This document shows positions 48,701 to 59,352 of a stretch of DNA of 64,000 nt, piece by piece. The notes beneath the pieces were generated by a model. The model saw only the letters and a list, made by a program, of their open reading frames with translations, was not told the DNA's origin and ran no database searches. Origin of the DNA: Cucumis sativus (Eukaryota; Streptophyta; Magnoliopsida; Cucurbitales; Cucurbitaceae). The translations under genes were made by a program, and so were the position numbers. Each line of letters begins with the position of its first letter. Positions within the stretch are counted from its first letter, which is position 1. The stretch covers positions 31,142,272-31,206,271 of the forward strand of contig NC_026659.2 in the NCBI RefSeq assembly GCF_000004075.3, read 5' to 3'.

Positions 48701-49704
48701 CAATGGAACTCAAAATGGCATTGTCAAACTCATACACACCGATAAGTTCAGGTTTGTCATGTCCTTTCGGATCCCATCTCAATTATCAAACCTATGTTTT
48801 TCTTTTTCTTTATATATTTGTTGATTTCTTAACCATATTCATCCTTATTTACAGATTCCTTGACAAGGCTTGCATAAAAAGTGAAGAAGAAAGATTGGGA
48901 TCAATTAGAGAAGAAAGTCCATGGAAGCTTTGCACAGTAAAACAAGTAGAACAAGTGAAAATAATACTCTCAGTAATTCCCATATTTGCTTGCACCATAA
49001 TCTTCAACACCATTTTAGCACAACTCCAAACATTCTCAGTCCAACAAGGAGCTTCCATGAACACATGGCTCACAAATTCCTTCCAAATCCCCCCAGCTTC
49101 CCTCCAAGCCATCCCTTACATTATCCTCATCTTCCTCGTCCCTCTTTACGAGACCGTCTTTGTCCCACTCACTCGTCGCCTCACCTCCATCGACTCCGGC
49201 ATCTCCCCTCTCCAACGTGTCGGCACCGGCCTCTTTGTCGCCACCTTCTCCATGGTCTCTGCTGCACTGGTCGAGCAAAAACGTCGAAACTCTTCCTCCT
49301 CCCTCTCCATCCTCTGGATTGCACCACAATTCGTGATATTCGGCGTGTCAGAGCTGTTTACGGCGGTCGGGTTGATCGAGTTTTTCTATAAGCAATCTGT
49401 GGAAGGGATGCAGTCATTTTTAACTGCCATGACTTATTGTTCATACTCCTTCGGGTTCTACTTGAGCTCTTTGTTGGTGTCACTTGTGAATAAGATCAGT
49501 GGTGGATGGCTTAGCCATAATGACCTAAATAATGATAGGTTGGATCTGTTCTATTGGTTGTTGGCTGGTCTTAGCTTTGTGAATTTCTTCAACTATCTCT
49601 TTTGGGCCAATAGATTTTCTCAACAACCTCCTTTGCCACTTCATCTTCTTCAAACCCAAACCTCAACCAAACAACCTTCAAACTCTAAGCTTGTAGTGCC
49701 TTGA
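45734..49704 (+). CDS. NRT1/PTR (NPF) family transporter, NPF4-type (NPF4.4/At1g33440-like)
   Basis: Major facilitator superfamily membrane transporter of 577 residues. Five plus-strand exons: 45734-45830, 46041-46258, 47576-48028, 48636-48751 and 48855-49704 (1734 bp, phases consistent, GT-AG). It starts with VDWRGRACNPNRHGGMGAA and continues into TM1 (LQAFEMMAIAAVGNNLITYV). Further marks are TNFVGTVFFLSLLGGFLSDS, LYLVALGSGCLKPNI, the PTR2 signature region STFFNCAYFAFCTGELIALT, LYETVFVPLTRR and IEFFYKQSVEGMQSFLTAMT. About 12 membrane helices are expected, with a central cytosolic loop around exon 4/5. The ExxE(R/K) motif of many proton-coupled NPFs is absent: the equivalent reads E38-M-M-A-I42. 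NPF4 members include importers of abscisic acid and nitrate, but the substrate here cannot be told from sequence. A TATA box lies at 45618. Subfamily assignment is strong; orthology to At1g33440 rests on synteny. Confidence 0.93.
46259..47575 (+). other. Intron 2 of the NPF gene, a nest of short repeat-derived sequences
   Basis: This 1.3 kb intron holds several fragments sharing TTGCAC-type sequence: GGGTTGCACTCCATC at about 46434, GGGTTGCACTTCACTCCATC at about 47370, GGATTGCATTCATC at about 47442 and AGATTGCACCCAAG at about 47517. It also holds the palindromic duplication at 47261-47364. It looks like repeated insertion or rearrangement of one miniature element. Confidence 0.5.
47261..47364. 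repeat. Inverted repeat containing a perfect 37-bp tandem duplication
   Basis: A 21-bp arm (TGCACCCAAATATTTTTCTTT, 47261-47281, shown from its T) is inverted at 47344-47364 with one mismatch. Inside it a 37-bp unit (47269-47305) is repeated without change at 47306-47342. It lies in intron 2 of the NPF gene. Confidence 0.9.
48029..48635 (+). other. Intron 3 of the NPF gene with a dispersed-repeat copy
   Basis: About 48400-48610 contains alternating copies of CTATTAGTGATA and ATAGAC-type strings (for example AACATCTATTAGTGATAGAC and ATGATCTATTAGTGATATTT). This resembles a repeat also hinted at in the galactosyltransferase intron 4. I recall such strings as very common in Cucumis genomic DNA, but this needs a database check. 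Confidence 0.45.
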
Positions 49705-51849
49705 AAGTTGAAACATATAACTACTTTTTTGTTGTGCTTGCTGATCTCTATTTTTAGTGGCTACTACAGATATATTTTAGTTGAAAACTACTCTACTTAT
49801 GATCTTAGCTATTGAAAGCTAGTAATAATAATACAAAAAAATTATTATATATAAATATATGTATACCTTCTTAGTTATCATTTTAACTTCTGACTTTTTA
49901 TGTTGTAACTGAGCATATATATAGCTCACAGTTGACATACTATATAGTGTTCATGATGACGTTACAATTACGATATAAGTGGCAGAAGGTAAGTGCGACA
50001 CCTGTGTGGTAGTTGTAGCTAAGAGTACGTAGGTTTTTTGTTTGACCATCTCAATGATATAGTTTCTAAGGAGGGTTTAGAATAAGGGAGAAGTTTGTGT
50101 GAGAAAAAGTTGATAACAAATAATAATTAGCATATTATATAATTAATAATGCAATAATTAAGTTAACTATGTAATGATGAGAGTGAGTGTGTGTGTGGTA
50201 GTGATGATCATGATTCATGTGTGGAAGAAGAAGGGCCAACCCCGAAGGAAAAGTATAGTGGGAGAATATGGAATGGTGCTTTTTATTTTTTGGTTGGTTT
50301 TCAAATATTCAACCATCAACGTCCCTTCTTTTTAGCTCAACCACAATAGTAGGTTTTTGTTTTACTTTCTTTCTTATATAACTTTTGAAAAGATAGTGAT
50401 CCCATACCCGTAAAAGTTAATGTTATATTATGATTCATCTAAGAGCTCGTTTTATAATAATGTCTTGTGCTTTTTATTTTTTTTCTCTCTCTTCTCAACT
50501 TGTCTGTCATTCATGTTATTATCTAATGAGTTATACAGTTACATCTTCAACAAAACTTTGAGATCTTTTTGCAAATGATATAGAAACACAAGAACAACTC
50601 AATATTGGACTCTTTTGCACGTATTTAGCTTCGTATTACAAAGCATGGCTAAGACATACATGCTTGACTAGTTTTTACATAAAATAGTCACTCGTAATGC
50701 TATAAATAATCATGACATTAAACATGTTTTCGATTCAATAACATAAGCTTGTTGTGCTATGTATCTTACCTAAACGAGAGTATGTATATATATAGCATGA
50801 TGATACATTATGTATCTTCGAAATAAAGTGGTAAATTTCTATCAAAAGGATGAGTACTTATCAATTCAAACCTCTTGAGTAATTTTGACATGCATATGGT
50901 GTCGTTTATTTCCTTCTTGAAGTTATGCTACTTTCATCGAATCTCTTTTATAGTGTTTTGGAACATTCCTCTTTCTCATAACTTCTTTTAAGTTCTTGTT
51001 TATCAATCACAAGTTATAGACTTTTGGTGTGCCAAATAGTTTTAACTTTTTATTATTACTAATTGATTGATTTTGCTTTTGTGTTTTCCTTTGCTACTGT
51101 TTTTCTTTTTAAATGATCAAAGAGCACAATTCAAGAATTTCATCACAAGTTTGTAGAATGACTTTAGTAAGCAAATGGTTTAGAAGAAAAAGTGATAAAT
51201 GAAAATAAATACAAACAAACTAAGTATATATTTATCACTTTCGAGCTTTGATTAAAGAATGTCGACCTTATGCTTTAATACCAAAATGATATAAACGTCC
51301 ACGAGACTAAAGTTTGCAAAGTTATAGGTCATTCTAGAGTCCTAGCAAAATATTCACAACTACTTATAAATACTTATTGATTGATTCAAACTAAGAGCTT
51401 AATTAGTTAGAAGAAGAAATAAATTATATATCAAACTAAGAATCTATGATGATCATTGATAGATTCTAAGACGATTCCTTCAAAAATTAACTTAATTGAG
51501 ACGTCCAAGTACCAAAAAAAAAAAATTGTCAAAGTGTTTGGTTTTCATTTCTGATTGCCTACATTAAATGTGTTTCAATAAGACAATTTAATCAACAAAA
51601 TTAAGCCGTTGCACATTTGAAATCAATATATAAATCCAATACACACAACTACCAACTGCATTCTTCAATTACTTGTTGTATATGCATGAACAATTTCAAA
51701 ATTTACAATAATATCTCTATCAATCTCGAATCAATTAATATGATAGTTCCAAACTTACAAGACCAATCTAACTATGTTATTCAAAAAATCACAAGACTAC
51801 AATTCTAGTAGAAGAGACAAACTTAGTTAAAGAAGCTTGAAAATCAATG

Positions 51850-53770
51850 ACTTTGAATGATCTTGGCTTCAACTACAAACTTGGATTCCACAACCTAAAC
51901 CCAAAAACAACAATATCAACCCATAGCAACATTTTATTAGTCAGGATCAAATGTGCTATACAAAGATTTACAACACTACAATTTTATTCACCCATCTTTG
52001 TCATAAATATATAACCTATATATAATGCCTATGAACAAAAATTGAAACATAAAAGGTTTTGGGCATTACCATGTAGCTAGCCATATACAAAATTACCAAG
52101 AACAATTCTATGAAACATTTGGTCAAATATACACTTTATCAAAAACAAAATTCGGTCATATTACATTAATAACCATCAAACCATGCTCGATAATCACGAC
52201 CACAAACAAAACAACACAAAATTCATCAACCAAAAACATCAAATCAACTCAAACCAAACAAAACTTTAGCAAAAACTAATCTATGACTACCGTAACTATA
52301 GGATAATCATCGTAATTCACTTATACAAAGTTTAGAATTACTTGAAGTGGGTTACATACATGCTTACTCAAATAGTCTCAAAACCTTGGTTTGTGGCTTT
52401 AAACCAATTTACAACATTTAGGAAGAGTGCGAAAAAATCTAAATAAGACTTGCCACCTAAATCTTACAAAAGGGAAAAAAAAAAGAAACCAATTCAAATA
52501 TATATGTAATTTCTAAGTTATATGAAATACCTCTTAGAAACCAAAGAAATACTCTGATCTCAAAACTTCTTTCTTAAATCTTCCTCTCACGCTCTCACAA
52601 TATTCAAGCAAAAATATTAAAAGTTAATGCCTCTTTAAACTAAGAAACAATGAAAAAGTAATTTCAGTTTTATTCAACTTTTGCACACATTAAAACCACC
52701 ATCCCTCAAGTATTTAACAATGACAATATTATGGAGTACCTAAGGAAGAGAGGACAACTATAAATGAATTGTTATAAATAAAAACAAAAAAAATAAATGA
52801 GTAAGTTTCTTGAATTTTGAATCTTGATATGAAGCCTAGATAGTGTACAAGTTAAAATCCTTGAATCTTGAATCTATCTTAAAACATAAACCAAATTTGA
52901 AATAAGCACTTGAGACCTAATTCCAACCACCAAATTATCAAATAATTCCCACAAACTTCAAGGAGATTTACCCAGAGTGTGTTGGTTCAAAAATCACAAC
53001 AAACCTTCCAAATTTACACCTTATTAGCCCAAACACAGCAATTTAAAGAGTTAAAACTTACGTGACAGTCTTAATGACAATCTAAAATCTAAAAAACCTT
53101 CCAAAAGGTTTTGCCTAAATTTTTCACTCAACCAAAGTAAAGACACCCAGGGTGATCAAGGCTTAGAACTTACCAATTTTCATCAAAATCGATCCCCAGC
53201 ACCTCAATTTCTTCCAAAAACTTCAATTCATCCTTCAAATGATAAGAGCGAAAAGAATTAAACCAAAAATTTGTTGGGTAATCAAAATACACCATAAAAT
53301 CCGCCAAAATCAACCAAATTCTTACCCAAACAGAAACCCAACGAAAACCCACAAGGACAACGCAAACAAAAAGACACAGAAGACTGCTACCGTCTTACCA
53401 AGACCGGCAGCCAGCCGAATCTGCACCAAAACCACGAAAACTTGTAACTGTCTTACTGACGTGGCGGCTTAACGGTCAGATCTAAAGAAACGTGAATGAA
53501 TGAATGAATGAATGGCGACAAAGAAACTCATTCAAGAAAGAAGAGAGATGGGGTGGGGATGAAGAAGGGAAGGGAGAGTAGGAGAGTAGGAGAGTAGGAG
53601 AAGTAGAGCTTGGAGAAGGAGAAGGAAAAGGGTGGAAATGAAAAGAAAGAAGATTGGGTAAGGAGGGAAGTGAAATTTAAAGGAGAGGGGAAAGGCTTGA
53701 GATTGAAAATTTGGGAGGGAAATTAAAAATGGGAGAGGAGAGGAGAGGAGAGGAGAGGAGAGGAGGGAAC
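51850..53770 (-). other. Possible unannotated minus-strand transcript or LTR-like element
   Basis: Read on the minus strand, 53770-53500 is a strongly pyrimidine-rich leader. It is followed by a moderately GC block (53330-53480) with a strong donor-like GGTAAGAA at about 53326. A short open segment, LKDELKFLEEIEVLGIDFDE, precedes another donor-like GGTAAGTT at about 53173. After that come about 1.3 kb of T-rich, intron- or UTR-like DNA. No long ORF exists; the 60-codon frame at 53352-53170 begins with GTG, not ATG. This pattern fits a long non-coding RNA, a 5' leader with introns, or a repeat with its own promoter. I cannot decide between them. Confidence 0.3.
53577..53765. repeat. Purine-rich short tandem repeats
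   Basis: GGAGAGTA-type units are repeated three times at about 53577-53602, and an AGAGG/GGAGA pentamer tract runs at about 53733-53763. Both are in the purine-rich stretch. Confidence 0.85.
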
Positions 53771-54140
53771 AAACAGCAAAGAGTTCAATTTTATTTTTCT
53801 AATGTCCATTTAATAACACATATGATCACATTGGGACATAGAGTTAAACCAAATGTATCATTTTAGCATAAGAAATGGATTAAGGTGTAAGATTGAAAGA
53901 GTTGCTTAGTGTAATACTATTCGATCATGTATGGCATGAGCGTAATACGGTGTCGTGTAGGGGTATCAAGCAACCTGTATGGAAGAAAAAAAGATACATA
54001 TCATAAGTGATTAGTAATTTGGAAATCCCGTTCATTGTGAAGCAGTAGGCGCCCTTTTCGAAACGGGGTTTCCGCTGTTTCTTCGCTCACACTCTCTTTA
54101 AATTCGACCGAAACCTCCGTTTTGGGCTCTCATTCCATAA

Positions 54141-54180
54141 GCAGAAGCAGAAGCAGAAGCAGAAGCAAGAGCACAAGCAG
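54141..54180 (+). repeat. (AGAAGC)n repeat in the Whirly 5' leader
   Basis: Four to five GCAGAA units followed by a decayed copy end directly at the start codon of the Whirly gene (54182). As a CAG/AAG-type purine tract in the leader it may vary in length between accessions. Confidence 0.8.
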
Positions 54181-54181
54181 G

Positions 54182-57100
54182 ATGATGAAGCTTACGCGCT
54201 TGTTTTCACGGTATCAACTTCTCACCTGAAACCCTACTTCTTCACTTTCCTTACTACCTCTTTTACTTTGCTTTGCTTTCTCCTTTCAAACTTCTGCTTA
54301 GTTACTCATTTAATCACAACCCCAACTGGGACTTCCAACTCTGCCATTCAACCTTCATTTTTTACCTCCCATTTCCCTCTACTGCAAATGCTGTTCATTA
54401 TCATCCATTCTTTTTATTTTCTTTTCTTTCCTTTGCTTTGCTTTCTCTCCACAATGTTACCCACCTATTTTCTACCATTTTGTTTGTTTGTCTGTCTCTC
54501 TTAGGGTTTTCATTCCATTGGGATTTTAGAGTTGACTTCTTGGGATGATATTTCAACTCAAGTTGACGGGTTTTGTTGTTATTTTGTGTATTTTGAATGT
54601 CATGTTCTTGGTTAAAGTAGCTATTGGGGTTCTCTGCAACTTTACACTCTGTTTACTTTGAAAAATGTAACTATGGAATGGTGGGATCTTCCATTAATTC
54701 CAAGCTTTTTAGAGTTTGTCAATTGCAACTTCATTTTACAAAATGGGGTTTCCTGAAAATAGAACTGGTGGTAGCTGAGGCAACTAAGTGTGTAGTATTG
54801 ATATTTGGTTGCATTTTTTTTATCTATACACATTCATCAATACATGAAAAGAAATACTGATCTAAAGTTGTAGGGAAAACCGGTCATTAAAGAATATGTT
54901 TTCTATATTTAACTTGGTCGATTTGTTTGGAAGTGTTTTGATACTTCTTTCTGATTATCTAATTTTTTTGATACATTTGATTCACTTGTCACTTGTGAAT
55001 TTTCTTTTGAAAAGTCTACTTCTGCTTCAAGGCCCAGATTGGAGACGTCAAAAGTTTCCTTATTATGTTCACCCAAAGATTTGAACACATGACCTCTGGC
55101 TAGGTGTTACTCTAGTTGTCAATTACTAATTGCTATCTCTATTTTGTTATCTCCTATTAAATTTCTTGATTGATACAATCATTCATTTTCCCCAGTATTT
55201 AATTTTCGCCAATATGTGAGTATTTTTTTTTTTTCCCTTCGTGATAGAATGGCTGTAAAGAGAATAATTAAGTAGGTTGTTAACATCACTTGAAAGGAAC
55301 GAGGGTTCTTAACTAGCATGGAATGAACTTATACATTTTGTTAGATCTAAATTACGGTGCTCTCTCTCTTCTAACTTTTTCACTTCTAAAAGAATCACTT
55401 ATAGATTTGTGATTTACTTTTTGTCCATTCCTTGTTGTGAATTTGTAGATTAATAGTACTACGTAGCCACAGATGTTGTACCTATTTTTCTTTTAGTTCC
55501 TCCCTTTCCTTTCATAGGCGCTGAGCTTAAGATTCAATTAGTAATTTTCATAATACTTCATGAAAGCAGGAACCAGCTATTTGAACAAATTGTGTGGAAG
55601 AAAGCTGGTTATGTTGGACATCCTTTGGGATCACACCCTTTCTCATCTAATGCTGGGATTTCGGATTCTACACAGAATTTTACTCGTACAGGTATAGTTT
55701 TTGGCAATTATGGTTTAAAGCAATATACTGTGTGTACTTCTTCATTTTTCTACTTTGGCATAAGTGCAAGCTTATGGTGTAGTGATATGAGATTAAATAA
55801 TTTCAATAAAAGATTAAAAAAAAAATTCAAACATTATTTAGTCCTTGCAATTCTTTCTAGCTCTCTCAACTTGTTTCCATCTCTTATCAATATTTTCTAT
55901 ATCTGTGAGTCTTACTCTTTCAAGATGCAACGACCCCTGGCCATTTAAACCCATGGCCTCAACACTGCTCTTTAGGACTCCGCATTCTTCTTTTGACTAA
56001 GGTTCATTAGATGTCTCAAAACTCATCACACACTGATCCTTGATCAGTTATATGGTTATACCCAGGGCTTTGATGCTCCTCTTTATCCAATATTGGCATA
56101 TTGGCCACTGACCATTAATACCTTAGGCCTTAACACCCAATGTGGCATACTAGCCCTCGACGATTTATACTAGAGGCCTTAATCTTCACTCACTTTAATT
56201 ACAATGTCATTCCTTCACCATTTATACTCGAGGCTCTTATATTCCCTTAATTTCCAAGTTCAAAGACATCATTCTGTTTGTTGTGTGTAATGCTTAATTG
56301 TTTTTGCTCTTTCAGTGACAAAGAATGCAGGTGGTCGAGTTTTTGCTTCCTATCATGTGTATAAGGGCAAAGCTGCACTCTCCATGGAACCTTGTATGCC
56401 AACTTTCACTAAAGTGGAGGTATATGATGATATATATCTATACATATATTTATTTATTTCTAATAAGTAAAATCAATTTTGTTCTCATTCTTTGAATGTG
56501 TATCATAGTCTGGGAATTTTATAATGGATCGACGTGGTTCAATAATGCTGACATTTGCTCCTGCCGTAGGCGAGCGCAAGTATGATTGGACAAGGAAACA
56601 GGTTACTTTTCATTCTCCATTCTCTGTATTTGTAGCCCAGATGTTTACAAGAAGTTTCCCTTGACTGTAATGTTTGTAACTTCCATAACCACCAGAGGTT
56701 GGTCAAGTGGTAAAAAGGCGTCATGGGTTGTTTAATAAAGAACTTAGAGAGCATGAGTTCAATTTATGGTAGCCACTTAGGATTTAATATCCTATGAATT
56801 GCTTTGGCATCTAGATGTTGTAAGGTAAGCTAGTTGTCCCATGAGATTAGTCGAGATGTAGGTAAGTTGGCCCCATAGATATGTACAAAGAAAAAAACTG
56901 TAATTTCATAATACTGGCATGTAGGAAAACAAATACATCCTCTATTGTAATATTATTAACTTTCACGATACACACTAACTAGGGACGGAAGTATGTCAAA
57001 AGGAGGATTCTGTTTTTTAGGTTTGAATTCCATCTGAAATATTCTATCAACCTTCTGCTGTTCTCCGAAAGATTGCCCTAACCTGGTTGACCTATTTCAC

Positions 57101-59352
57101 TTGAGCACATGTAGTTAATACTGTATCTTTCCTGATTGATTCAATTACCATCTTGCAGTTGTTTGCATTGTCCGCAACAGAGATTGGTTCTTTAATCAGT
57201 TTGGGTCCCAGAGATTCATGTGAATTCTTCCATGACCCCGGAATGCTTTCAAGGTTGGTTCCATAGTACCAAGATTGCATTCAATCATTGTTGTATTTCC
57301 CTGAAGCATTTGAAACTTTTGCAGCATAGTCTAATCAAATATCATTCCTACTTCATATACAATAAATACCCATTTCATATGAAAATGAATTAGTCATAGC
57401 AAAATAAACACACAAATAAATTTTAGAACAATAAAAGCAGGCTGCTAACTGCTACAATAATGATCAGGTATGAACAAAAACCAACTAAATATCTTATATT
57501 CATAATTCAATAATTTTGGTTCACTTTGTTGAGTAATTTCTTGCAGTACTGCTGGTCAAGTAAGGAAGAGCTTAGCTATTAAGGCCCATACAGATGGCAA
57601 TGGCTATTTCTTCTCTTTGAGTAAGAATGCAAATATATTATAAAAATAGTGTATTGTTACTTTTATTGCTCTTTTACCAATTTGCAAATATTTTCATTGG
57701 ATTGTGGTATTTTTTTAAAATTCATCAGTTTATGAATCTGAAGATATTGATCTGCTCTAAACAAGGATCTATGCCGCTAAAAACCGACATCTCAAATTTC
57801 TTGAACTTACTTCAATCGTTAGAGCCTTCATCTCCTCCTGGTTTAGTTTCGTGTGCCGTTGTTTTTCCTCCTTCAACATTACTTTCTATCAATTTTCCCT
57901 TACTCAACGATTCTTCCATACTTCCAGAGGTAGTAGAACGGCCTTTCATCACTCCTTCCACGTACATCAATAATGGTTGATGTTTCTTTGCCTGAACTCC
58001 TAACCTTCCCCTATTCTTAACTAACTGCAGGTCTCAGCCTTGGCAGCAATACTACCCATTACACGTCCACTCCCTTTACTCCCTCTCCTACTGTACTGCC
58101 ATATAATAGGTGCCTAACAGAATGAAAGTTTGAATTTGCAATATCATGCATGTTTCCCAGTTGGGATGTTGTAGAAAGCAAATCGCGACTCTGAAGATTA
58201 GAGATGTGAGCTTACTTTTTAATATTTATAAGATCTTATTCAGTAATCATCTGTTTGCTGTCTGGGTGGCAGTTCAACTTTATTCTTCCATATCCTAGTC
58301 TCATGCTTGGTTTGCATTTTCTTTTTAATCTTCTTTTTTTTTTTTATCAACTTATGTGCTGCCGTTATTCTTGTGAAGAACTTACCAGGAGCTGAATTTA
58401 TCTCCTTCCATTTTTTGCAGATGTTGTTAATAAACCACAAAACACCAACGATTATTTGAGTGTTCCCTTCACAACAGGCGAATTTTCTGTGATGAAGACT
58501 GCTTGCAGTGTATGAATTGAATCTCTAATTTATCTTTTAGGCCATTAGAATATATTTTATCCTTTCCTTAGGTTCGTTGAATATTTAATATGAGATGTAT
58601 TTAAGTGAAATGTCATCATTCTTGAGCTAGTTGAGCAGAGTTGTCGTCTAGTAGATGATCTTGTCATATAGCAAAAAACAACCAAAAAAAAAAATGAAAC
58701 AAAGTGAACATAAATAGGAAGCAATAGAAGAAGTTATATAACTTAGATGCTTTGGGATGGCATAGCCTTAAAGTATTAAATATCAAATGCGTTCTTGGGC
58801 CAACTATAATAGAATATAGTGTGGTGTTCTTGTAGGATTAGTTGGAGTACTCGTGACTTTTAAGTTTATTTGATCACCATGGTAAGTAGGAAATTGGGTT
58901 TTAGTATTTCTATTCAGTGCTTGGGGTGCAACGTGCAAGTTTGTGTAGCTGGGTTTGAGTAAAATGGGAAAAGTGAAATGGTGGGACTACCATAATTATG
59001 AGAAAAACGTGAAGTAAAATGTTGTACCTAAGGTTTAGATGGTTTACTCTGAAAGAAGAAAACCGTGCTCCAACCCACCCCTACCCCTACCCCTTTTGTT
59101 ATCTTCTGGTAGATTTGAATGGTACATGTCACTTATATATTAGATATTTGCTTTCTTCCGTTCCAATCCATCATTTTGGGTGTACTCATTCGATAAACTT
59201 ATATATGTTTTATTCTTCTGATGTTCTCTTAGTTTGCTCTGCCTAGCCTTCTTGGTTGGGACCGGGTGACCAATCCTAATCTTGGCGTGGGTAGCGTTTT
59301 TCAACCAAAAAAAATTGATCGTGAAGCATTGAGTTTAGAGTGGGAAAGATAA
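54182..59352 (+). CDS. WHY2: Whirly family single-stranded DNA-binding protein, mitochondrial WHY2 type
   Basis: Binds single-stranded DNA in organelles and limits microhomology-mediated rearrangement of organelle genomes. It has 241 residues. Eight plus-strand exons: 54182-54210, 55570-55691, 56316-56419, 56509-56601, 57159-57253, 57547-57620, 58421-58509 and 59233-59352 (726 bp, GT-AG, phases consistent). The N-terminus [10 protein letters not shown] is basic and presequence-like, as in Arabidopsis WHY2. The Whirly domain starts at [18 protein letters not shown] with the signature KGKAAL (K67-L72), then [100 protein letters not shown] and, in the last exon, [13 protein letters not shown]. 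The protein ends LSLEWER, resembling the acidic-aromatic C-terminus of Whirlies. Very long introns 1 and 7 make the first and last exons easy to miss. Mitochondrial location is inferred from similarity. Confidence 0.93.
55060..55140 (-). mobile_element. Weak SINE-like fragment in Whirly intron 1
   Basis: On the minus strand GAGGTCATGTGTTCAAATC contains a perfect B-box core (GTTCAAATC). It follows CTAGAGTAACACCTAGCC, which only loosely resembles an A box. This is possibly a decayed tRNA-derived element. Confidence 0.3.
55941..56243 (+). repeat. Degenerate tandem repeat in Whirly intron 2
   Basis: Four diverged copies of a unit resembling CCATTTATACTNGAGGCCTT occur at about 55941, 56112, 56161 and 56218. 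The middle two belong to a longer unit of about 50 bp beginning TGGCATAYTRGCC (about 56095 and 56143). The block is richer in C and G than the rest of the intron. Confidence 0.6.
56691..56895 (+). mobile_element. tRNA-derived SINE in Whirly intron 4
   Basis: TGGTCAAGTGG (56700-56710) matches the pol III A box TRGYNNARNGG exactly. GAGTTCAATTT (about 56755) matches the B-box core at 8 of 9 positions, at SINE-like spacing. Downstream, GGATTTAATATCCTATGAATT and TTGTCCCATGAGATTAGTCG, then GGTAAGTTGGCCC, resemble the body and 3' tail of Au-type plant SINEs. Family placement is from memory. It is inserted in the same orientation as the gene, in an intron. Confidence 0.7.
57765..58120 (+). other. Foreign-looking coding-like block in Whirly intron 6
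   Basis: Within intron 6 (57621-58420) the DNA turns more GC-rich. It carries an open stretch reading [20 protein letters not shown], then [18 protein letters not shown], ending at a stop near 57980. Further Ser/Thr/Pro-rich text follows, with frame breaks. It does not belong to Whirly. A relic of a retroelement polyprotein spacer or a captured gene piece is possible; I could not identify it. Confidence 0.35.

Larger units (their letters stand above)
49705..54181. other. 4.5 kb spacer between the NPF and Whirly genes
   Basis: The NPF 3' UTR occupies the first few hundred bases. The interval to about 51.8 kb is AT-rich with no supported feature. The region 51850-53770 has a different texture (see separate entry), and 53790-54181 holds the Whirly promoter and 5' leader. 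Confidence 0.5.

Noticed and set aside
48921-49391. 156-codon ORF in another frame over NPF exon 5
   Set aside because: A frame-shifted shadow (His/Pro/Ser-rich) of the true NPF reading frame.
53170-53352. 60-codon minus-strand ORF as an independent gene
   Set aside because: It starts with GTG, not ATG, and appears to be crossed by possible splice sites; it is kept only as part of an uncertain transcript-like region.
53380-53440. Sequence resembling miR168 on the minus strand (TTGGTGCAGATTCGG)
   Set aside because: It differs from the mature miR168 I remember, and no matching star strand or stem-loop was found nearby.
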